Assembly: GCA_003612585.1 (NCBI GenBank)
Contig: RAZH01000001.1
Span: 558,001 to 622,000 of the forward strand
Reading direction: 5' to 3'
DNA from: a bacterium 1XD42-54
GTDB taxonomy: Bacteria > Bacillota > Clostridia > Lachnospirales > Lachnospiraceae
DNA length: 64,000 nucleotides
This document shows positions 43,440 through 51,473 of this stretch, in pieces. Each line of letters starts with the position of its first letter. The stretch's first letter is position 1. Position numbers and translations under genes: made by a program. Below the pieces are notes generated by a model, which had not been told where the DNA came from, made no database searches, and saw nothing but the letters and a program-made list of their open reading frames with translations.

Positions 43440-44777
43440 TTATGAAATATTTCTCGTCCGCCATTTCCCTGTCCGATACTCTGCGAATGAAATCACATAA
43501 TTAACAAGCCAGCCGATCGGCACAGCCACCCATACCATATGGATGCCAAACCGCGGCGCAAGTGTCATCGCCAGCACAACGCGCAGTCCGAGGTTTGCCA
43601 TGTTTGCTACCGTAAACATTTTCATGTCCCCGGAGCCCCGCAGCACGCCGTCTGTGATCATCTTCATACCGATCAGCACAAAAAACCAGCCAATGAATTT
43701 CAGATAATCCATCCCTGTTGCAAGCGCCACTGCTGTTCCGTCTTCTCCCAGAAACATCCGGATCAACGGATCGTAGAAAAGCTCCAGCCACAGACACAGG
43801 ACGACTGCAAACACTGCAACAATCCCATACCCTGTGTGATATCCCTTTTTCACGCGGTCAAACCGCTTCGCTCCAATGTTCTGCGCCGTATAAGAGGAAA
43901 GTACATTTCCCATTGCAGACATCGGCACCACACAGATGGTTTCAATCCGCATCCCGGCGGAAAATCCTGCCAGTGCTTCTGAACCAAAGCTGTTCACCAC
44001 GGACTGCACCAGCATCATTCCGATTGATATCGTCGACTGCTGCAAAATGGACGGCAATGCAACCTTTGACATACCATAAAACTCTCCGGGTACAAACCAG
44101 CCGGTCGCATGAACACGATAACTTTTCATCTCACGGCTGAAAATTAAAGCCGCAAACACGGCGGAAATCCCCTGTGCGATCAAAGTCGCCCAGGCAACGC
44201 CTGCAATCCCCATATCGAAGCTGCAAACCATAACGACATCCAGCACAATATTAAAAAGTGAGGAAAAGATCAGCAAAAACAGCGGCACCTTGGACCGCCC
44301 GAGCGCATTAAACATTGCTGAAAAAATATTGTACATAAACAAAAACGGTAATCCAAGAAAATAAATCCGCAGATACTCGGACGCCTGATCTAAAATGTTT
44401 GCCGGCGTATTCAGCCACACCATGATCTGCCTTGACATCACCAGGCCAACAATGCCCAGGAAAATACTCAGTACCAGAAACGAGGTCAGTGCTGTCCGGA
44501 CAGACTGTTTCATCTTTTCATAATATTTGGCCCCAAAATATTGGCTCGTGATCACGGACGCGCCTACGCCTCCTCCGATTGCAATCGAAATGAACACATT
44601 CGTCAGAGAGTAAGAAGCTCCTACGGCAGCCAGCGCATTTTCACTGACAAACCGGCCAACCACAACCGAGTCCACCATGGTGTAAAACTGCTGAAACAGG
44701 TTTCCGATGATCATCGGAAACGCAAATACCAGAAGCGCTTTCAGAGGTTTTTCCTCAATCAGATAATCTTTTTTCAT
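43440..44777 (-). CDS. MATE-family efflux transporter
   Basis: The 445-residue protein has about 12 membrane spans and the paired MATE half-repeats, beginning with FAFPMIIGNLFQQFYTMVD split by its first span. It exports drugs or metabolites in exchange for Na+ or H+. The start at 44777 has GGGAAGG eight bases upstream; the frame is open to 44795. The upstream DNA is a 14-bp purine-rich tandem repeat that may affect expression. Confidence 0.9.
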   Translation of the reverse strand: MKKDYLIEEKPLKALLVFAFPMIIGNLFQQFYTMVDSVVVGRFVSENALAAVGASYSLTNVFISIAIGGGVGASVITSQYFGAKYYEKMKQSVRTALTSFLVLSIFLGIVGLVMSRQIMVWLNTPANILDQASEYLRIYFLGLPFLFMYNIFSAMFNALGRSKVPLFLLIFSSLFNIVLDVVMVCSFDMGIAGVAWATLIAQGISAVFAALIFSREMKSYRVHATGWFVPGEFYGMSKVALPSILQQSTISIGMMLVQSVVNSFGSEALAGFSAGMRIETICVVPMSAMGNVLSSYTAQNIGAKRFDRVKKGYHTGYGIVAVFAVVLCLWLELFYDPLIRMFLGEDGTAVALATGMDYLKFIGWFFVLIGMKMITDGVLRGSGDMKMFTVANMANLGLRVVLAMTLAPRFGIHMVWVAVPIGWLVNYVISFAEYRTGKWRTRNIS

Positions 44778-44805
44778 AATTTGCCTTCCCATCAATTTTC
44801 TTTCT

Positions 44806-44847
44806 ATTCATTCTCTTTCATCCATTCTCTTTCATTCATTCTCTTTT
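44806..44847 (-). repeat. Three 14-bp tandem repeats upstream of the MATE gene
   Basis: Plus-strand units are ATTCATTCTCTTTC (44806), ATCCATTCTCTTTC (44820) and ATTCATTCTCTTTT (44834), with a partial fourth after them. On the minus strand the tract is purine-rich and includes a 16-codon frame starting MNEKRMNEREW. It lies about 30 bases before the MATE start codon. Confidence 0.7.
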
Positions 44848-44984
44848 CATTCATTTTGTATTCCTCTGTTTTAATCGTATCATAACATACCAGATATTTA
44901 CAGATCAAATTTTTCCGTAAAATCTTTCAGATCTGTGGGGAAAATTATCTATTCCCAGCCCTTTCTTTCCCCGCCAAACTGCTA

Positions 44985-44990
44985 TATAAT
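44985..44990 (+). promoter_or_regulatory. Candidate -10 element of proC
   Basis: TATAAT lies 46 bases before the proC ATG. At 17 bases upstream the -35 would be TTTCTT, a poor match, so only the -10 is supported. Confidence 0.5.
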
Positions 44991-45035
44991 CGAAAAGAAC
45001 CTGAAAAAACTCCACTTCGAAAGGATGTGACTCAT

Positions 45036-45830
45036 ATGAAACTTGGTTTTATCGGCTGTGGCAACATGGCCTCTGCAATCTTAAGCGGTATTTTGAAACA
45101 ACACCTCATCTCTCCGGATGAAGTCATTGCATCCGCGCTTCACCAGGAAACGCTCGACCGGGCCGCCGCCACCTGGCACATACATACGACCCTCGATAAC
45201 TGTGAGGCAGCAAAGGCTGATATCGTATTTCTGGCAGTGAAACCGCAATTTTACGAACAGGTAATACGCGAAATCCACGATGTTGTCTCAGATTCACAGC
45301 TGATCGTATCTATTGCCCCTGCAAAATCCATTGCCACCATCAGGCAGTGGTTTGGAAAGGATATCCGGCTCATCCGCACCATGCCCAATACACCTGCCAT
45401 GGTTGGAGAGGGTGTTACTGCGGTCTGTCCGTCTGAAAATGTTTCTACAGAAGAGTTGCAAAAAGTATTGACCCTTCTTGAAGCCTGCGGTCTGACCGAG
45501 GTCATGTCGGAACGCCTGTTAGACTCTGTAACCGCTGTCAGCGGCAGTTCCCCTGCTTACGTCTTTCTATTTATAGAAGCCCTGGCCGACGGCGCGGTGC
45601 GCGACGGAATTCCGCGCGCTCAGGCTTATCGCCTTGCGGCGCAGGCTGTACTTGGAAGTGCAAAGATGGTTCTGGAAACCGGAAAACACCCAGGTGAATT
45701 AAAAGATATGGTCTGCTCTCCCGCAGGTACGACGATTGAGGCAGTCGCAGCGCTTGAGGAAGCCGGCCTGCGCAATGCAGTGCTCGCCGGCATGAAAGCC
45801 TGCACCGACAGAACAAAACAAATGCGCTGA
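45036..45830 (+). CDS. proC: Pyrroline-5-carboxylate reductase
   Basis: The 264-residue protein reduces pyrroline-5-carboxylate to proline with NAD(P)H. The Rossmann motif is GFIGCGNMA at the start; AVKPQ and RTMPNTPAMVGEG follow, and the C-terminal dimer domain has VSGSSPAYVFLFIEALADGAV split by its helix and SPAGTTIEA. The ATG at 45036 with AAAGGA upstream is preferred over GTG at 45027. It is a single-gene unit converging on the pilus operon at the terminator 45860-45894. Confidence 0.94.
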   Translation: MKLGFIGCGNMASAILSGILKQHLISPDEVIASALHQETLDRAAATWHIHTTLDNCEAAKADIVFLAVKPQFYEQVIREIHDVVSDSQLIVSIAPAKSIATIRQWFGKDIRLIRTMPNTPAMVGEGVTAVCPSENVSTEELQKVLTLLEACGLTEVMSERLLDSVTAVSGSSPAYVFLFIEALADGAVRDGIPRAQAYRLAAQAVLGSAKMVLETGKHPGELKDMVCSPAGTTIEAVAALEEAGLRNAVLAGMKACTDRTKQMR

Positions 45831-45859
45831 GCATAGAAACCGAAAAAAGTTCTGAACGC

Positions 45860-45894
45860 ATTCCGGCGGAGGACAAGCAAGCCTCCGCCGGAAT
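45860..45894. terminator. Terminator between proC and the pilus operon
   Basis: Perfect 13-base arms ATTCCGGCGGAGG (45860-45872) and CCTCCGCCGGAAT (45882-45894) flank ACAAGCAAG. TTTTATATC follows on the plus strand; the minus side has ACTTTTTTC after 13 bases. It probably serves both converging units. Confidence 0.85.
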
Positions 45895-45907
45895 TTTATA
45901 TCATCTT

Positions 45908-47635
45908 CTACTGATTGTTCAATCTTGTTCTTCTTACAAGCAACAGCAAGGCAGCTCCAAATGACAGCGCAAGCAGCACAGCAAAGAGCACGATTGGCGT
46001 CTCGTCTCCTGTCCGGACGCTCTTTCCTTCCTTCTGAGCATTTCCTGAAGTGATATCATCGCCGGACTGAATGTCATCGCCCGGATCTGTCGATTCACTT
46101 TCACCAGCTTCCGGGAATGTGTTTGTTATAATTACTTCATCGTCCGGGCTCTCAGGTGTCAGTGTAACCTTTCCGCCTTCTTTATTCAAAGAAATGGAAA
46201 ACTGCTGGCCACTGCCAAGCGGTGTACCGTTTTCATCGGTCTCCGCTACATAATACGTCGCTGAATCGTTTTCTGAAGTGCCGATATTCACTTCAAGCGG
46301 AATGCTCACACTGCTGCTTCCGCTCATTTCCAGCGGAATTACTTCACCGTAACGGTCACGCAGCCCTGCATCCGTGAACAGGCTGGCATAAAATACCTCA
46401 TCTGTATCGTACGGCTCCTGTCCCATCATAGTCTTTTTCGTAATGGTCAGAGTACCGCCATAGTAGTAGCCCATCGGAAGTCCTGTTGTGGTATTCCGAA
46501 AGACAAGACTTCCCTCCGGTTCCTGGCGCGTAATCGCTACTGCCTGGCCATCTGGATACTGTGCCTCAAAAAGAACGCCATCTGCCCCGAGTGAACTTGC
46601 CACCGCATTTCCTTCTCCATCTGTCTCGGAAACGTAATACGTCTGGTCTGTTCTCAGATTCTCAAAAACCACTTCTGCCTGGTCGCTGTTCAGGAAACGC
46701 AGCGGCTGATGAGAGGTTCCCTCTACCCGCATCGTACATGCTTCGTCGGTAAACAAACCTGCATAAAATACCAGCTCTTGATTTTCAGGTGGATTATAAG
46801 CAAGCTCATTCTCAAGGTTAAACAGCTGTTTGGTTACACGAATCACGCCGTTATCACGCGGCCCGGTAAGCTCTGTTTTCGGATAAACATCCACCGCATA
46901 CTGCCAGGTATTTCCTCCCTCCGCATGAACCGGATAAGGAACCTGGACTAAAAAGCAGGCAATATCATCCACCCGGCTTCCGCTGTTTGCACCCGGCTCC
47001 TGAAATACCAGATACATACCTGCTTCCAAATTATCAAAGAAGGCCGTACCGTCTCCCCCTGTCGTTCCCTGTCTGATTGATTCTGCCCCTACTGTTTCCG
47101 ATGCGTTGCTTCCCGCATCTGCTCCGTTTGCCGCCTGTTGCTGTCTTGCCAGGGGAAGCAACACCTCGGCTGCCTCATTTGACTGCCCTGCATTCATACC
47201 TTCCAGTTCAATACCAGTCTCTTTGTATGCATCCAGAAGCGTGTACTCTGCCGAACCTCCGGTTACTGTCAGCGCCGCGATCTGCGCTACCTTCACTTCT
47301 GAATCGGAGATCGGTTTTACTGCATCCGTCTCCACATTCGGATCGGTATACGTCATTGTCACTTTTAAGGAGCACACCCTGCCAGCTTCCAGTTCCGGCA
47401 TCTGATTGGAATCTGCCAAACCGGACTGCGCGGTCCCTTCCTGATTTTTATCCGGCTGCGCTGCCCCTATCTGATTCTGCCCTGGCTCAGAAGCACGCAC
47501 AACACCCGGCAAGCCTCCTGCAACACCTGTCCCAGACAGCTCCGGCGCTACGGCTGCCAGTAAAAAGGTCAGCGCCAGCGCCCCTGCTCTGCGTCCCGCT
47601 CTTTTTTGTTTGATGTCAGAAAACATTTTCCACAT
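45908..47635 (-). CDS. Minor/basal pilin with variant sorting signal
   Basis: The 575-residue protein has an N-terminal signal peptide, a Gly/Gln-rich segment, an FctA-like N-terminal domain with strands, and two Cna-B/DUF7601-type repeats (IRVTKQLF and LTITKKTM segments, each ending YYVSETD or YYVAETD). The C-terminus has a hydrophobic span and RR tail preceded by VRTGD instead of LPxTG. Such xTGD signals are found on ancillary or basal pilins of Clostridia and may be read by a housekeeping or class B-type sortase. A GGAAGG site precedes the ATG. It is the last gene of the pilus operon. Confidence 0.8.
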   Translation of the reverse strand: MWKMFSDIKQKRAGRRAGALALTFLLAAVAPELSGTGVAGGLPGVVRASEPGQNQIGAAQPDKNQEGTAQSGLADSNQMPELEAGRVCSLKVTMTYTDPNVETDAVKPISDSEVKVAQIAALTVTGGSAEYTLLDAYKETGIELEGMNAGQSNEAAEVLLPLARQQQAANGADAGSNASETVGAESIRQGTTGGDGTAFFDNLEAGMYLVFQEPGANSGSRVDDIACFLVQVPYPVHAEGGNTWQYAVDVYPKTELTGPRDNGVIRVTKQLFNLENELAYNPPENQELVFYAGLFTDEACTMRVEGTSHQPLRFLNSDQAEVVFENLRTDQTYYVSETDGEGNAVASSLGADGVLFEAQYPDGQAVAITRQEPEGSLVFRNTTTGLPMGYYYGGTLTITKKTMMGQEPYDTDEVFYASLFTDAGLRDRYGEVIPLEMSGSSSVSIPLEVNIGTSENDSATYYVAETDENGTPLGSGQQFSISLNKEGGKVTLTPESPDDEVIITNTFPEAGESESTDPGDDIQSGDDITSGNAQKEGKSVRTGDETPIVLFAVLLALSFGAALLLLVRRTRLNNQ

Positions 47636-47700
47636 AATTTCCTTCCCTTCTTTTTCTGTATCTGTCCTACCTTTTGTTTTTTACAAGATTCTTTCTTAAG

Positions 47701-48699
47701 TTATCTTTCTATCGGATTATTTTCCTTTCGTTCATCATCTTCCTTTTTCCGCTTGCGTTTCCTCCGGTCTGAGATCTTCAGACAAATTCCCAGAATGATT
47801 AGAAACACAACAAATGCCAGCAGACCTACGACAAACAAGGTCTGTATATGGTTTGTTCCCTCAAGCGGATTCCGCAAAATGATACCAGGCTGTTTCGTTA
47901 TTTCTTCCGGCACATATTCCGTACGCGCTCCCCGCACCAGGAGACGGTGTGAATTCACGCCATACGGTGTGCATGTCACAAGTGTCACCAGATCTTCGTT
48001 TTGTTCAATTTCCAGATCCTTTGTTTCTTCCGGAAGAACCGTAAGGATTTCCTCCACTTTATAAGCCAGCGTTTCATCCAGTACTGTGATATAAAACAGG
48101 TCGCCCTTCTCTATCTGATCCAGATCCGTAAAAAGCTTCGCGCTTGGCAAACCGCGATGCGCTGACAAAACAGCATGTGTTCCCTTTCCGCCGATCGGAA
48201 GGCTGGTTCCCTCTATGTGGCCACAGCCATTTTCCAAGGCTTTTGTGCCAATTCCATGATAAATGGCCAGCTTCACATTGATTTTCGGAATTTCCACATA
48301 TCCCATCACGCCATTTCCCGCAGGATTTAAAACCTGCTCATAGAGACTCGCGTTCTCCTTCTCGGGAGAGATCTGCGACGCAGAAAATGTTTCCGGTTCT
48401 GTCCCCGGGGAATCTTCCGGCGCAGAAGATGTTTCTTCCTCATCAAATGCATCCACAATCGTATTCGTGCGATGATTCGCGTTATAGGCTCTTGCAGCCT
48501 CCCAAAGCTCCGAGTAATCCTCCGGCTCCATCACTTTTATCGCTTCACTGTAATCACTGATCAGTCTCTCATTCCGGTAACTGTTCCACAGATCACTGAA
48601 CACAGGATAACACAGGATACCGGCGCCCGCCAGAAAAAGCAGAACAAGAAACAGGGATGAAAGCCAGGAACCCTTTTTTTTACGGTTTCTTTTTCGCAT
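47701..48699 (-). CDS. Class C (pilus) sortase, second copy
   Basis: The 332-residue protein has an N-terminal membrane span, a sortase barrel and a C-terminal span followed by a basic tail, the class C layout. The catalytic residues are in SAHRG (His), TLVTCTPYG (Cys) and HRLLVRG (Arg). The lid motif normally DPW/DPF reads VDAFDE. The ATG at 48699 has GGAGG six bases upstream, and it overlaps the end of the first sortase gene by 20 bases. It links pilin subunits through isopeptide bonds outside the membrane. Confidence 0.92.
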   Translation of the reverse strand: MRKRNRKKKGSWLSSLFLVLLFLAGAGILCYPVFSDLWNSYRNERLISDYSEAIKVMEPEDYSELWEAARAYNANHRTNTIVDAFDEEETSSAPEDSPGTEPETFSASQISPEKENASLYEQVLNPAGNGVMGYVEIPKINVKLAIYHGIGTKALENGCGHIEGTSLPIGGKGTHAVLSAHRGLPSAKLFTDLDQIEKGDLFYITVLDETLAYKVEEILTVLPEETKDLEIEQNEDLVTLVTCTPYGVNSHRLLVRGARTEYVPEEITKQPGIILRNPLEGTNHIQTLFVVGLLAFVVFLIILGICLKISDRRKRKRKKEDDERKENNPIER

Positions 48700-49549
48700 G
48701 TTTTCCTCCAAACCGGCTGAGCAGCCAGACAACAACGCCTGCAATCAGAACACCTGCCACCCCAAACAGCACCTGAATCAGAAGCCGCGGAACATCCTTG
48801 CGCACTGCATGTTCGTGCTGCGCCGCATATTCTTCCTCAACAAATGGAATCCGATGCCCCCGCACAAGTATACGATGTGAATTTACGCCATACGGCGTAC
48901 ACGTCACAAGTGTCACATAATCCTTTCCTTCCGTAATCGCCAGCTCTCCCACTTCTTTTGGTTTCACCGTTAAAATCTGATCAACCTCATAGGCAAGAAT
49001 ATCATCTAGCATATGAAGATAAAAAACGTCTCCTTCTTTTAAGAGCGGGAGATCAGTAAACAGCTTTGCTGCCGGAAGTCCCCGGTGTGCGGAAAGAACC
49101 GCATGCGTCCCTTCCCCTCCTACCGGAAGGCTGCTGCCAAAAAGATGACCTACGCCCTTTTGCAGCGCTTCTTCGGTTGTATAATGAAAGACCGGAAGAT
49201 TCTCACCAATAGCCGGAATTTCCAGCGCGCCCATCATTCCTTCTTCATTCATATGCAAAAGAGCCTCGTATTCCTCATCCTGAAGCCCGGCACGTACGGA
49301 AAACGCGTCCGGCACTGCCTCTTGTTCCAGTTTCTCATTGTAAATGCGTGCTGCTTCCAGCATAGCCGTATGCGCCTCATCCCCGGAACTTTTTGATACT
49401 GACGCCGTATAATCACTGATCAGACGTTTTGCACGGTATGTATTCCATGTACTGCTCGCAGTTGGATACAGCAGTATGGACAGCCCTACGAGAAAGAGCA
49501 GTATAAGTCCAATATTTTTTTTATCAAGCTTTTTTCCTGTTTTTTTCAT
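48680..49549 (-). CDS. Class C (pilus) sortase, first copy
   Basis: The 289-residue protein is a paralogue of the next sortase, with SAHRG, TLVTCTPYG and HRILVRG as catalytic motifs and N- and C-terminal spans. Its lid reads PDAFS. The start at 49549 is preferred because GGAG lies seven bases upstream, just after the hairpin at 49564-49592; an ATG at 49561 lies three bases from that stem without room for a ribosome site. Tandem paralogues suggest division of labour, for example polymerising the shaft versus adding the tip or base. Confidence 0.92.
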   Translation of the reverse strand: MKKTGKKLDKKNIGLILLFLVGLSILLYPTASSTWNTYRAKRLISDYTASVSKSSGDEAHTAMLEAARIYNEKLEQEAVPDAFSVRAGLQDEEYEALLHMNEEGMMGALEIPAIGENLPVFHYTTEEALQKGVGHLFGSSLPVGGEGTHAVLSAHRGLPAAKLFTDLPLLKEGDVFYLHMLDDILAYEVDQILTVKPKEVGELAITEGKDYVTLVTCTPYGVNSHRILVRGHRIPFVEEEYAAQHEHAVRKDVPRLLIQVLFGVAGVLIAGVVVWLLSRFGGKHAKKKP

Positions 49550-49563
49550 AGGGTTCTCCATAC

Positions 49564-49592
49564 TGCTGCACAGGAAGTTCTCCTGTGCAGCA
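49564..49592 (-). promoter_or_regulatory. Intercistronic hairpin between major pilin and sortase
   Basis: Perfect arms TGCTGCACAGGA (49564-49575) and TCCTGTGCAGCA (49581-49592) enclose AGTTC. It begins nine bases after the pilin stop and ends 14 bases before the sortase start. No T run follows, so it may protect the pilin message or reduce read-through instead of fully terminating. Confidence 0.8.
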
Positions 49593-49600
49593 ATTCCTTT

Positions 49601-51331
49601 TTATTCTCTGTCGCGGCGACGCTTCAGGAAGAAAATTCCCACTGCCGCAGCCATAATTACTGCACCAACCATTGTGAACAGATATGTTCCGATGCCACCG
49701 GTCGAAGGAAGCGCAGAAAGTTTGGTGTTCCGGATTTCCTGTCCGCCTGTACTGTCAGTTGTCACAGATACCGGAACCTTTCTTGTTGTATCCTGAGATT
49801 CAAGCTGGTAAGCAGTTGCAGCATTTGTGATGGTCACCGTATCGTCTGTTTTATCATTCGTGATTGTTACCACATACTGCGCCAGCGTACCGTCCGTATT
49901 GTAAGACGGCGTAATCAGAATCGTATACACGGTTTCGTTCAGGCTGTAACCAGCCGGAGCTGTTGTCTCTTTCAGCGTATATGTTCCTGCGTCCAATCCG
50001 AGAATCGTCAGATGGCCTTCGCTGTCTGTTGTATATTCCCCGTCTGTAACAGCTACTTTCTCTTTTACTTTACCGCCCTGTCCGTCGTCTCTCTCTTCCA
50101 TTCCATAACCGGTTGTCACAGCAGCGCCAGAAGCATCATATAACGTAAATCCCGCACCGCCAAGAGGCTTATACTCGATTTCACCAGCCTCGTTGCGTAC
50201 TTCCCCTGTCTTCACAATTTCCTGTGAAGGTATTTGTGAACCTTCCCCGTTCAGCTCTGCATCAAGACCAAAGGTATAGTGGTACGTATTTTCCTCCGCT
50301 GTCGTATAGTCACTGCCCGTTGTCGGGTCTGTTGTATACGTATAGGATACTGAGTTTGTATTCGCATCAAAGTTGACTCCTGCGTCCTCGCCAACTACTG
50401 CATCATAGGTGATCTCTACCGTGTCTCCGGTATGAGCAAGAATGTAATCCCTGTCAGTAAGCGTCAGGCTGAAGGAATGTTCTGAAGTATTCACACTTCC
50501 CTTGTTTCCGATCTCAGTTGCCTGCCATTCATCTGTTCCTACCTTCACATTGAGGGTCTGAGCATCCAGAGAAAGTCCTTTTAAGGTATCCTGAATCCTT
50601 ACTGAAAGATTTTTGTACTGCGTTGTCTCACCAACCGCATAGTTCGGAATCGTCGTTGTGACTTTAAAGCTTACTCTTGTGCCGATTGCCACATCATCTC
50701 CGTTTGGACGGCCGGAACCGGAGCCTGTGATCTCCTTTGATACACTCGGGCCGTTGGTCCGTTTTGCGTAAGCTTCATCTGCACCGATTGTATAGTTTCC
50801 GGTTGCATCTACAATACCGCCTGCCGTTGTCCCGTTGCTTCCATTTACAATATATCTTGCGCTCAGCAGCATCGGATTGTACACATTGACTGCACTTTTA
50901 TCCTCGCCCGCAGTTACAATTACAACCCACGAGCCAACCGTCACATCAGCACTGTATACACCGTTGCCCTGATCTGTAAGCTGCTCTGATTCCAATCCTG
51001 TAATCGTTCCGTTATTAATTCCTGCAGCGATTGCAAGAATCTCTCCGGCTGACGGTGCTTCCATATCGTTGATCGAAACCCCATCCACAACATGATACCC
51101 CGTGAAACCATTGTTATAATCCGCATCAATTACCTGATAACCCGTAACCGTCAGCCCGGCTTCTACGTTTTTTACGGTGATCGTCGCCGTATCACTCGCA
51201 TTCGGTGTTCCCGTCCGCTCTGTCTTTGTCTGTGTAAGTTCCTCTTCCACTGCTGTCCCTGTCATTCCAAGAGACAGAACCATTGTCATCGCCAGCATAG
51301 CTGCTCCGACTTTTTTCAAACACTTCCTCAT
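49601..51331 (-). CDS. Major pilin (SpaH/EbpB-type), LPSTG-anchored
   Basis: The 576-residue protein has a signal peptide (MRKCLKKVGAAML), a pilin N-domain with the VNVYNPM segment typical of Clostridial shaft pilins, a D2-type isopeptide domain (about 190-340), a SpaA-type Cna-B domain with GAGFTLYDASG and the E-box YTLKETTAPAGYS, and a C-terminal LPSTGG sorting signal with membrane span and RRRDRE tail. The ATG at 51331 has AAGGAGA upstream; the frame is open to 51394. It is polymerised by the class C sortases downstream. Confidence 0.92.
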   Translation of the reverse strand: MRKCLKKVGAAMLAMTMVLSLGMTGTAVEEELTQTKTERTGTPNASDTATITVKNVEAGLTVTGYQVIDADYNNGFTGYHVVDGVSINDMEAPSAGEILAIAAGINNGTITGLESEQLTDQGNGVYSADVTVGSWVVIVTAGEDKSAVNVYNPMLLSARYIVNGSNGTTAGGIVDATGNYTIGADEAYAKRTNGPSVSKEITGSGSGRPNGDDVAIGTRVSFKVTTTIPNYAVGETTQYKNLSVRIQDTLKGLSLDAQTLNVKVGTDEWQATEIGNKGSVNTSEHSFSLTLTDRDYILAHTGDTVEITYDAVVGEDAGVNFDANTNSVSYTYTTDPTTGSDYTTAEENTYHYTFGLDAELNGEGSQIPSQEIVKTGEVRNEAGEIEYKPLGGAGFTLYDASGAAVTTGYGMEERDDGQGGKVKEKVAVTDGEYTTDSEGHLTILGLDAGTYTLKETTAPAGYSLNETVYTILITPSYNTDGTLAQYVVTITNDKTDDTVTITNAATAYQLESQDTTRKVPVSVTTDSTGGQEIRNTKLSALPSTGGIGTYLFTMVGAVIMAAAVGIFFLKRRRDRE

Positions 51332-51408
51332 GACTTCTCCTTTTTCCCGGCGTGCTGCTGCACCCGTCTGTTTAACAAATCTAGTTGCGCCCAAATATTT
51401 CTGTTAAA

Positions 51409-51453
51409 AGGATGCTGTACGTTCAAAATCCCTATCCTTCTGTACAGCATCCT
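51409..51453 (-). promoter_or_regulatory. Intercistronic hairpin between adhesin and major pilin
   Basis: AGGATGCTGTAC (51409-51420) pairs perfectly with GTACAGCATCCT (51442-51453) across a 21-base loop. On the minus strand TTTTAACAG follows. It is either a leaky terminator for the adhesin message or a 5' stabiliser of the pilin message. Confidence 0.75.
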
Positions 51454-51473
51454 GTCAGAAAACTTATCTGTGT

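Noticed and set aside
45860-45894. A fourth copy of the conserved-loop hairpin element
   Set aside because: The loop ACAAGCAAG is only slightly like the conserved CAAACAAGTC, and the TTCCG part belongs to the stem; it is explained as an ordinary terminator.
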